DNA from: Phycisphaerae bacterium
Lineage (GTDB): Bacteria > Planctomycetota > Phycisphaerae > UBA1845
Direction of reading: 5' to 3'
Length of the DNA stretch: 7,907 nt
Assembly: GCA_029260155.1 (NCBI GenBank)
Contig: JAJDDU010000446.1
Coordinates: forward strand, 1-7,907
The stretch's first letter is position 1; each line of letters starts with the position of its first letter. Shown here piece by piece: positions 1-6,296 of this stretch. The position numbers and the translations under genes were made by a program. The notes beneath the pieces were generated by a model, which did no database searches, was not told the origin of the DNA, and was given only the letters and a program-made list of their open reading frames with translations.

Positions 1-168
1 CGCCCCTTATCATACTTCGTGTGCGGTCCGGCGGAGTGAGACGCCTCAGCACGCGGCGAGCCCGATAGGTGGACAAGCGCCCGGCTCCCATCAACACCGC
101 GACCTCACAGACCTCGCATCCTTCTCCCGCCGCTCGACCCACCCGACAGAAAGAGGCTTGGTTGCGGG

Positions 169-198
169 TTGATTGGTTCGGTGGCGCGTGATTATACT
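169..198 (+). promoter_or_regulatory. Predicted sigma70-like promoter of the three-gene cytochrome operon
   Basis: A -35-like TTGATT (169-174) and a -10-like TATACT (193-198) are separated by 18 bases. They match the consensus hexamers at 4 of 6 and 5 of 6 positions. Transcription would be expected to start near 205, only about two bases before the ATG at 207, so the first gene may be read from a leaderless or nearly leaderless message. No Shine-Dalgarno-like sequence precedes 207, which fits. Bases 1-168 show no supportable gene or other clear signal. The call rests on pattern matching alone. Confidence 0.5.
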
Positions 199-206
199 TG
201 CGAAAC

Positions 207-1619
207 ATGTTTGCTCGCTGCAACATACCTATCGCCGTCGCGCACGCGGCCGTCCTCGTCGCGACGTTTGTTTCCGCAGCGTTCGCGGGGCCGAAAGATG
301 GCGTGCGCGCACCGGAGTCCCGTCTGATCGTCACAGAGATTCCAGCAGGTGCTGAAGTCGATTCTGAGCTTCTGCCGTTGGGGAGTAGAATTGTCGTCCG
401 TGCAGGTGCCGACTCAGTGTCGCGGGCCGTTCTGACGCCTGATTTTTCGTCTGCAGGCCGGTCCGATGTGTCCTTTGACGGCAAGCGCATCTTGTTTGTT
501 GGCAGGCGGAAGCCGGGCGATCCACAGGCTGTGTGGGAAATGGGCATCGACGGCTCGTCCCCGCGGCTGGTAACGACCGGTCCGAGGCACTGCATCTCGG
601 CGGTGTATCTGTCGACGATTTACACGATCGACTCCGCGAAACCGGCGCTGCAAATAGCCGTGTGCGGTCGGACGCGGCCTGGTGATCCGCCGGACATGTA
701 CACGTGCCGGCTTGACGGGTCGCGGCTTCGGCGAATCACGTTCGCGCCCGGCGGGGCCTTCGATCCGCTCGCGCTCGGCGACGGGCGTCTGCTGTTTGGC
801 GATGGCAAGTCGTCGTTGTTCACCGTGAATACGGACGGCACGGACGTCTTCATTTTCGCGAAGTCCGCAGGGATTCCGACGATGGCTTGCGAAACCCGCG
901 AGCGTGAGGTTGTGTTTGTCGAATTGCGGAACCGGCTTGTGGCGGTATCTTCCGCGCGGAGTTTGACCACTCGGCGGGTTGTAGCGGAGGCGGGAGACGG
1001 CGCGTTTCTTTCACCGACTGTGCTGGCGGATGGGCGCCTGCTTGTATCGTACCGATCTGACGATGACGCGACGTTTGGCGTTTGCCTGGTCGGGCAGTCT
1101 CGGGAAGTCGTGTTCGATTCGCCGGACTGGCATGAGGTGTTTGCAAAGCCGGTTCGGCCGCGTTCGGTTCCAGCTGGTCGCTCCAGTTCGGTGAGAGACG
1201 GGCGAAAGAGCGGCGTGCTCTACTGTCTGGACGCCTACCTGACGGGCACGACACGGGCGGACGCAACCGGGGATCGGCGCATCGCGCGCGTTCGGGTCAT
1301 GTGCGCGACAGTGTCATCGGGCGGCACTGTCGCGGACCCGCTGGGGACCGTCCTAGGCGAAATCCCCGTCGAATCGGACGGATCGTTCGCCCTTGAAGTT
1401 CCGGCACGCATGCCGCTGCGACTGCTCACACTCAACGGGCAAGGCGATGTGTTGCGCGAGATGCAGAGCTGGCTGTGGGTCATGCCCAACGAGAATCGCG
1501 GGTGCATCGGGTGTCACGAAGATCGCGAACTGACTCCGACCAATCGCTTCGTTCGCGCGCTGCGGACGCCGCCGAGGCGGGTGGGACTCGATACGGAATC
1601 TAGGAACGCGGAGCCATGA
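207..1619 (+). CDS. Exported HZS-alpha-like protein: PD40-type propeller with one C-terminal c-type heme motif
   Basis: The product is a 470-residue exported monoheme protein. Residues 1-27 form a signal peptide (MFARCN start, hydrophobic stretch, cleavage near AFA-G). Residues about 70-300 contain TolB/PD40-like propeller strands such as DVSFDGKRILFVGRR and LGDGRLLFGDG. A second domain (about 330-450) contains IPVESDGSFALEVPA, then SWLWVMPNENRGCIGCHEDR with the single CxxCH at 433-437. This pattern matches the planctomycete and acidobacterial proteins that hit the hydrazine synthase alpha-subunit middle domain. Anammox HzsA is about 800 residues and has a further C-terminal heme domain, which is absent here. 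No tyrosine follows the heme motif. ATG 207 is preferred over the in-frame TTG at 198 because that TTG overlaps the predicted -10 box. The stop overlaps the next start (ATGA), implying translational coupling with the gene 2 multiheme protein, its probable partner. Family assignment is fairly sure; the reaction is unknown. Confidence 0.9.
   Translation: MFARCNIPIAVAHAAVLVATFVSAAFAGPKDGVRAPESRLIVTEIPAGAEVDSELLPLGSRIVVRAGADSVSRAVLTPDFSSAGRSDVSFDGKRILFVGRRKPGDPQAVWEMGIDGSSPRLVTTGPRHCISAVYLSTIYTIDSAKPALQIAVCGRTRPGDPPDMYTCRLDGSRLRRITFAPGGAFDPLALGDGRLLFGDGKSSLFTVNTDGTDVFIFAKSAGIPTMACETREREVVFVELRNRLVAVSSARSLTTRRVVAEAGDGAFLSPTVLADGRLLVSYRSDDDATFGVCLVGQSREVVFDSPDWHEVFAKPVRPRSVPAGRSSSVRDGRKSGVLYCLDAYLTGTTRADATGDRRIARVRVMCATVSSGGTVADPLGTVLGEIPVESDGSFALEVPARMPLRLLTLNGQGDVLREMQSWLWVMPNENRGCIGCHEDRELTPTNRFVRALRTPPRRVGLDTESRNAEP
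1304..1334. repeat. 10-bp perfect inverted repeat inside the HZS-alpha-like gene
   Basis: CGCGACAGTG (1304-1313) is the exact reverse complement of CACTGTCGCG (1325-1334), with an 11-base spacer. It lies in the coding sequence, in the stretch for CATVSSGGTVAD just before the conserved LGEIPVESDGSF block. A perfect 10-bp stem with a short loop is somewhat unexpected by chance in a GC-rich sequence of this size, but not strongly so. No function is assigned. Confidence 0.5.
1602..1606 (+). promoter_or_regulatory. Ribosome binding site of the multiheme gene
   Basis: AGGAA lies 9 bases upstream of the ATG at 1616, inside the 3' end of gene 1. A closer GGAG (1610-1613) is only 2 bases from the ATG and is probably too near to act. 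The site supports the 1616 start despite its 4-base overlap with gene 1. Confidence 0.6.
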
Positions 1620-4000
1620 AGCACGCACTCATTGTTCTGATAGCGCAGGTTCCGCTACTTCTGGCGGTCGAGCGTTCGGCGTCGCAGGAAGTACCGCTCG
1701 CGTTGTACGTAGGACGCGACGTGTGTCTGGAATGTCACGCCGCCCCGGCGCCAAGTGTCGGGGCTTGCACGTTGGAGGACATTCCTGAGCACGGCCGTTC
1801 GTATCGCGCACTGGGCAAGACGCAGGCTGCGCACATCGCGGCGCTTTGCGGCGTGGCGAAATCTCCGCAGCAAAGCCGCGTTTGCCTTGACTGCCACGCG
1901 ACCGCCGGCGAAGACGGCCCGCGCTGGACTGCGCCGACGTTCGACATTTCGCTCGGCGTGCAATGCGAGGCATGCCACGGCGCCGGGAGCCGGCACGTGG
2001 AATTATCGCGGAACGCGGCGGGGGACTTGCGCGGTGGAATCCTGCGAGGCGACCGGGCAACGTGTGACGCCTGCCACGGCAAGAAACCCTCTCACACAGC
2101 CGTGCTTGAGAACAACTATCGCATGCCGCTCACCGAGGCGCTGTACAAGACGCCGGTCAACTTGGTTTGCTCGCCGGACGGCGAGCGTCTCTATGTCGTC
2201 TGTCAGCACAGCAACAGTCTCATCATGCTGGATCCGGCGGATGGACGCGTATTGCGGGAAATCGGCGTCGGACGACAACCGCACGGTGTGGCCATCAGTC
2301 CCGATGGAGGGACACTCTATGTCACCAACCGCTTGAGTGACTCCTTGAGCGTGATCGACGCCGACTCGGGCAAGGTCGTGCGAACGGTCACAGTGGGCAA
2401 CGAGCCGCACGGCGTGCTCACCGACGCGACCGGGCGCCGGCTGTACGTGCTCAACACCGAGCACAATGCGGTGTCAGTGATCGACACCGAACGGCATGTC
2501 GAAATCAAGCGCCTAACGACGGGACGTGGACCTTGGTCGCTGGCGTTGAGTTCGGACGGCGGCAGTTTGTACGTCTCGAACGTAAGGCCGAACTCGATTG
2601 AATTCCTCCGCGAGCCCGTCTCCGAGGTGAGCGTCATTGATACGCACAGCAATACGGTGCGCGCGCGCGCGATGCTCCCCGGCGCCAACATGCTGCAAGG
2701 GATAGTAGCCGTTCCGGGAAGGGGCGTTGTGTTGACCACGCTCATGCGCACCAAGAACCTGATTCCTCTCACGCGCCTGGCGCAGGGCTGGACCATCACC
2801 AGCGGTCTGGGTGTCATTCACGCGGACGGACGGGTGGACCAACTCCTGCTCGATGAGCCCAACAACGCTTTTCCCGATCCCGACAGCGTGGCCGCGAGTC
2901 CGGACGGTCGCTATGCGCTTGTGACCAGCGGCGGCTCGAATCAGGTGGCCTTGGTGGACATCGACGCGATGTTGGCCATGTTGCGGGCAGCGGGCGAGCG
3001 CGAGCGCCGCGAAGTGATCCCCAACCATTTGGGCATGAGCAGCCGCTACGTGATCAAACGCATCGAAGTGGGAGCGAATCCACGCGGCATCGTCTTTTCA
3101 CCCGATGGCAAGTTCGCCTACGTGGCCAACGCGCTCGATGACTCCATCACGGTGATTGAGACCGACCGGTACACCGTGGCCCGGACGATTTCTTTGGACG
3201 GTCCGGAGGAGGTCACGCGGATTCGCCACGGCGAGCGTGTCTTCCACAGTGCGGATATCACAGTTGGCCGGCAGTTCTCCTGCCGAAGTTGCCATCCGGA
3301 CGGTCACATCAACGGGCTCACGTTCGACATCGAAGCCGACGGAATCGGCATGCACCCGGTCGACAACCGCACGCTGCGTGGGATTTACGACACGGCGCCG
3401 TTCAAATGGGAAGGGACCAACCCGTCGCTAAGTCATCAATGCGGTCCCAGGCTTGCCGTGTTTTTCACGCGACTGGCGCCTTACACGCCCGAAGATCTCG
3501 AAGCACTGGTTCAGTACATCAGTGTGATCCCGCGACCGCCCAACCGGCATCGGGAGGAGGGCGGGCTAACGCTTACGCAACGTCGCGGAAAGATGATCTT
3601 TGAGCGCCGCACAACGGGCGGCGGCAAGGAGATTGCCCACGAGTTGAGATGCACGACCTGCCACAGTCGAGGCTACAAGACCGCGCGCACCATCGCGTCC
3701 GTCGGCACGGCTATGTGGCTCGACGCGCCCATCGACATCGACGTCGACGACCTCCACTCCGCGGGCGAGTTCGGCTACTTCGGGTTGGTGTACTACCACG
3801 ACACCGGTGCCGCGAACAAGCCCCTGGACGCCCCCCATCTGATCAACATTTACGGAAGTCCTCCGTATCTGCACAACGGCAGCGCGCCGACGCTGGAGGA
3901 AATATGGACGCGGTGCAATCTCTACGACGAGCACGGTGTGACCAGCGACCTGACACGCCGTCAGTTCAACGACCTGATCGATTACCTCAAGGCACTGTAG
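1616..4000 (+). CDS. Hexaheme fusion: c554-like tetraheme head, 7-bladed YVTN propeller, diheme MauG/HZS-gamma-like domain
   Basis: The product is a 794-residue exported multiheme protein. Residues 1-24 look like a signal peptide. Residues 30-165 hold four CxxCH motifs (C37, C90, C117, C150) and spaced histidines (H59, H73, H127, H160) in the style of cytochrome c554 tetraheme domains, including GVQCEACHGAGSRH. Residues 178-530 hold seven YVTN blades (for example PHGVAISPDGGTLYVTN and PRGIVFSPDGKFAYVAN). Residues 535-794 are a diheme peroxidase/MauG-like domain with CxxCH at 556-560 and 679-683, the PYLHNGSAPTLEEIW signature (750-764) and the end LTRRQFNDLIDYLKAL. In anammox bacteria the propeller and diheme parts correspond to HZS beta and gamma, which some species encode as one chain; the N-terminal tetraheme part is additional. 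Inferred role: an extracytoplasmic redox enzyme in which the head passes electrons to or from the diheme site, working with the gene 1 product. Substrate unknown. Cytochrome c maturation would be required and is not encoded here. Confidence 0.95.
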   Translation: MKHALIVLIAQVPLLLAVERSASQEVPLALYVGRDVCLECHAAPAPSVGACTLEDIPEHGRSYRALGKTQAAHIAALCGVAKSPQQSRVCLDCHATAGEDGPRWTAPTFDISLGVQCEACHGAGSRHVELSRNAAGDLRGGILRGDRATCDACHGKKPSHTAVLENNYRMPLTEALYKTPVNLVCSPDGERLYVVCQHSNSLIMLDPADGRVLREIGVGRQPHGVAISPDGGTLYVTNRLSDSLSVIDADSGKVVRTVTVGNEPHGVLTDATGRRLYVLNTEHNAVSVIDTERHVEIKRLTTGRGPWSLALSSDGGSLYVSNVRPNSIEFLREPVSEVSVIDTHSNTVRARAMLPGANMLQGIVAVPGRGVVLTTLMRTKNLIPLTRLAQGWTITSGLGVIHADGRVDQLLLDEPNNAFPDPDSVAASPDGRYALVTSGGSNQVALVDIDAMLAMLRAAGERERREVIPNHLGMSSRYVIKRIEVGANPRGIVFSPDGKFAYVANALDDSITVIETDRYTVARTISLDGPEEVTRIRHGERVFHSADITVGRQFSCRSCHPDGHINGLTFDIEADGIGMHPVDNRTLRGIYDTAPFKWEGTNPSLSHQCGPRLAVFFTRLAPYTPEDLEALVQYISVIPRPPNRHREEGGLTLTQRRGKMIFERRTTGGGKEIAHELRCTTCHSRGYKTARTIASVGTAMWLDAPIDIDVDDLHSAGEFGYFGLVYYHDTGAANKPLDAPHLINIYGSPPYLHNGSAPTLEEIWTRCNLYDEHGVTSDLTRRQFNDLIDYLKAL
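3989..3992 (+). promoter_or_regulatory. Ribosome binding site deciding the start of the propeller/LivK gene
   Basis: AAGG, within the last codons of gene 2, lies 9 bases upstream of ATG 4002. An in-frame ATG at 4014 would sit 21 bases away, so 4002 is the better start. It also gives the signal peptide a basic RRR n-region. Confidence 0.5.
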
Positions 4001-4001
4001 C

Positions 4002-6176
4002 ATGAGACGACGGATGAGCAGCGATTGGATAGCCCGATTGGTTTTGTGCTTGTGCATTTCATCTGGGGCGGCGCCTGCAGACGTTGGCCCGTGGGTGTAC
4101 GACACCTGGAAGACGTTTTCGACCGATGACGGGCTTCCGAGCAACCACATTCGTGCCGTGCACCTATCGGGAGCGAAGGTATGGGTGGGTACGGACGTGG
4201 GGTTGGCGATGCGTGAGGGGAACGTTTGGCGGTCGTGGACTGTGGACGACGGTCTGCCTTGGCCCGCCGTCAGTGCCATCGACACCGACCCGCGTACCGG
4301 CGAAGTCTGGCTGGGCACGTGGGGCGGGGGGATTGCGCGTTTCAGCGGTGGGAGGTTCGATGGCTTCAACCAGTTCAACAGCGCGCTGGCGGGCAATTTC
4401 GTCTTCGACTTGAAGGTGTTCGACAATCGGGTTTGGATCGCCACGAACGGCGGAATCAGCGCGTTCGACACCGTCAAAGGCGAGTGGAAGTTGTACGCGG
4501 AGCGGCGGGGTGATCGGCCTGACATTGCGGTCGCCGATTTGTGCGCGCAGGGCGATGCGCTCCATGCCGCCTCGTGGACAGCGGACATCTTGCGGTTCGA
4601 CAGCCAATGCGATCGGTGGGCTGGTCTGGAACCTGACTCAAGTGAGCCTACGCTATTGCCTCACGGTGTCTTGGCCATGTCGTCCACGGCAGACAGCCTC
4701 TGGGCGGTCACGCGTAGTGCTTTCTGGCGGCGTCTCGAAGACGGTGCGTGGACCCGCTTCCCGGTCCCGGACCTTTGGGGTGCGGACAATACCGTTCAAT
4801 GCGTTGCCGCTGCAGACGAGAACATATTATTCGTCGGGACAGATCGGGGGCTGCACGCCATGGTCGACCCGGCAGGGAATACGTGGGTGACCTATCGCTC
4901 TGCGCCGCGGGAATCGTCCCGCGTGGATCACCCGCGCGGGACGATTCTCGCGGCTCGGGGTGGCCTGCCCGATGACCGTGTGCGCTGCCTCGCGGCGACT
5001 GAAGACGGTGTATGGGTGGGTACTGTGAACGGACTCGCTTATGGAACCCACCGCGCTGCGCCGGATTCGCTACGCGCAGGCGGCGCGTTGCGCGCGACGT
5101 CGTCCTTGGACGTGCGGTCGCCGGAGCGCATCGAGATCGCGTTTGTCGGACCTGCGACGCGGACCATCTCGCGTCCGAGCGCCAAGCCGCTGCGCCCATC
5201 CCGGGTGGCACGTCCGGACTTGCTGGCCATCCAACTGGCGGTTGAGCGCGCCAACAGCCAGGGAGGCTATCGCGATCAGGTCGCGTTCACGCTCGTGTCC
5301 GCACCCGAAGATTACGTTTTCTCCCACTATGGCTGGGGTATGCTGGAAGACGAATACTACGCGATCAGCCGGCGCGCGACGGTTTGCGGACTGATCGCCC
5401 ATCTCGATCCCGGAAGTCGCGCGAGTACGCTGGCGGTTCTGCGCACGGAGGCGCCGCTGATCAACGCGTCCATCGCGCCGCCCACGCTCGATGAGACGAT
5501 CACGCCATGGGTGTTCAGGGCACCGAGAAACCGTCGCGGGAACCACCGGGTGGTGCTCGACTACATCTTTGACACGCTGGGGTACACGCGGATCGCCGTG
5601 CTCCATACGGGCGAAGCGCTGTCGCGGCGACACCTCGATGATTGGATGACTCATGTGACGCGAAGAGGGCACTCCGTGGTGGCTGAGTTGTACGGGATGG
5701 GATCCGCGGACGACGCAGCCGAGCAGTGGGCGATGTTGCGCAGCGTCGATGCGGAAGTTGTCTTAACGTGGAGCGACGCGAAGACGTCCGCCGAGTTCGT
5801 TCAGCGGATGCGCGAGGCCAACATGCCCCAACTCGTGGTCGGTTCCGACGCCATGCTGCGCGGCGATTTCGCGACGCTTGTCGGCGTTGACCCTGGGTCC
5901 GTGTGCGCAGCCACGCCGTGTTGGGGGCATGAAGGCGCAGCCGGTGAGGAGTGGTTCACCAAACGCTACGCTGATCGGGGCAGCGTCGGTCGAGCGAAGA
6001 AGAATCGCCCAGGCCGAGACGCGCTCGCGTCATTCCACAGCGCGAACTTGCTGATCAAGGCCGTGAATATCGCCGGTGCGGATCGCTGGAGGCTCCAAGG
6101 CACCCTTCGCGACCTCAGGCGCGCCCAGTTCGCAAGCCTCGAGGACGGCGTGTGGATCTTTCACGCCGACGAGTGA
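4002..6176 (+). CDS. Exported fusion: 7-bladed Reg_prop propeller and LivK-like periplasmic ligand-binding domain
   Basis: The product has 724 residues. The N-terminus (MRRR, then a hydrophobic stretch to about residue 27) is a signal peptide. Residues 36-350 form a two-component-regulator-type propeller with seven VWVGT-like strands, at W61, W103, W145, H188, W234, F277 and W338, and linkers of the DDGLPSNHIRAV type. Residues 376-724 resemble branched-chain amino acid (LivK, Peripla_BP_6) binding proteins: IEIAFVGP, DLLAIQLAVERANSQGG, PWVFRAPRNRRGNHR, GYTRIAVLHTG and MPQLVVGSDAMLRGD. There is no transmembrane segment after the signal, no kinase, cyclase or DNA-binding domain and no CxxCH motif. 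It is therefore not a usual hybrid sensor, although Reg_prop repeats usually belong to those. One base separates it from gene 2, so it is probably co-expressed and may bind the substrate or a ligand of the multiheme complex (inference). The last blade carries about 18 extra residues encoded by a long hairpin (4904-4954). Domain calls are good; the ligand is unknown. Confidence 0.94.
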   Translation: MRRRMSSDWIARLVLCLCISSGAAPADVGPWVYDTWKTFSTDDGLPSNHIRAVHLSGAKVWVGTDVGLAMREGNVWRSWTVDDGLPWPAVSAIDTDPRTGEVWLGTWGGGIARFSGGRFDGFNQFNSALAGNFVFDLKVFDNRVWIATNGGISAFDTVKGEWKLYAERRGDRPDIAVADLCAQGDALHAASWTADILRFDSQCDRWAGLEPDSSEPTLLPHGVLAMSSTADSLWAVTRSAFWRRLEDGAWTRFPVPDLWGADNTVQCVAAADENILFVGTDRGLHAMVDPAGNTWVTYRSAPRESSRVDHPRGTILAARGGLPDDRVRCLAATEDGVWVGTVNGLAYGTHRAAPDSLRAGGALRATSSLDVRSPERIEIAFVGPATRTISRPSAKPLRPSRVARPDLLAIQLAVERANSQGGYRDQVAFTLVSAPEDYVFSHYGWGMLEDEYYAISRRATVCGLIAHLDPGSRASTLAVLRTEAPLINASIAPPTLDETITPWVFRAPRNRRGNHRVVLDYIFDTLGYTRIAVLHTGEALSRRHLDDWMTHVTRRGHSVVAELYGMGSADDAAEQWAMLRSVDAEVVLTWSDAKTSAEFVQRMREANMPQLVVGSDAMLRGDFATLVGVDPGSVCAATPCWGHEGAAGEEWFTKRYADRGSVGRAKKNRPGRDALASFHSANLLIKAVNIAGADRWRLQGTLRDLRRAQFASLEDGVWIFHADE
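4904..4954. repeat. Near-perfect 23-bp inverted repeat (hairpin) within the propeller coding sequence
   Basis: Bases 4904-4926 pair with 4932-4954 around a 5-base loop (ATCAC). Twenty-one pairs are Watson-Crick and two are G-T, at 4910/4948 and 4924/4934. The core arm GAATCGTCCCGCG (4911-4923) is mirrored as CGCGGGACGATTC (4935-4947). The repeat stays in frame and encodes about residues 301-318, between the WVTYRS strand and the GLPDD linker. The W-to-GLP distance is 9 residues in the first two blades (W36 to L45, W76 to L85) but 27 here (W295 to L322), an excess of 18 residues or 54 bases. This suggests that the hairpin is an inserted palindromic element. No second copy is seen in the window and no convincing target-site duplication flanks it. 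A T-run does not follow, so it is not an ordinary terminator. Confidence 0.9.
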
Positions 6177-6202
6177 CGCGGGCGGGCATTTGGGCACGTT
6201 GC

Positions 6203-6248
6203 GCAAAAACAAAGCCGCCGGGCGCGAGGCATGCATCGCACCCGGCGG
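6203..6248 (-). terminator. Rho-independent terminator of the dockerin gene, between convergent genes
   Basis: CCGCCGGG (6215-6222) pairs exactly with CCCGGCGG (6241-6248). After one mismatch, GCGA (6224-6227) pairs with TCGC (6236-6239), leaving an 8-base loop. Read on the minus strand, the stem is followed by CTTTGTTTTTG (complement of 6204-6214), a usable U-tract. On the plus strand it is followed by AAAATC, so it would terminate the upstream operon poorly. It lies about 50 bases past the minus-strand stop. Confidence 0.8.
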
Positions 6249-6296
6249 AAAATCTGCGGACCGCGGATTTCGCCGGCCCGCGGAGTTGCGTTCACG

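Noticed and set aside
1..91. Open minus-strand frame from an ATG at 91 to the left edge, a possible divergent gene start.
   Set aside because: Only 30 codons are visible, they are arginine-rich as expected of random GC-rich DNA, and there is no clear ribosome binding site or recognisable motif.
198..206. TTG start three codons upstream of ATG 207.
   Set aside because: It overlaps the predicted -10 box, has no ribosome binding site, and adds only MRN before a complete signal peptide.
2169..2186. 7-bp hairpin GCTCGCC/GGCGAGC.
   Set aside because: It is short enough to arise by chance in GC-rich DNA and follows from the SPDGE codons of a YVTN blade.
2659..2671. Alternating GC run, (GC)6G.
   Set aside because: It encodes ordinary Arg-Ala codons in the propeller, is short, and shows no frame disturbance.
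207..4000. Genuine anammox hydrazine synthase.
   Set aside because: The alpha-like protein lacks the second heme domain and any tyrosine after CxxCH, and the beta-gamma-like chain has an extra tetraheme module. Only a relationship is supported, not the activity.
3566..4588. 340-codon open frame on the minus strand across the gene 2-gene 3 junction.
   Set aside because: It lies antisense to two well-supported genes with clear domains, and its translation has low-complexity, family-free content.
6261..6283. Two CCGCGG hexamers that could form a second hairpin after the minus-strand stop.
   Set aside because: The stem is only 6 bp with mismatches on both sides and no U-tract; the neighbouring 6215-6248 hairpin is the better terminator.
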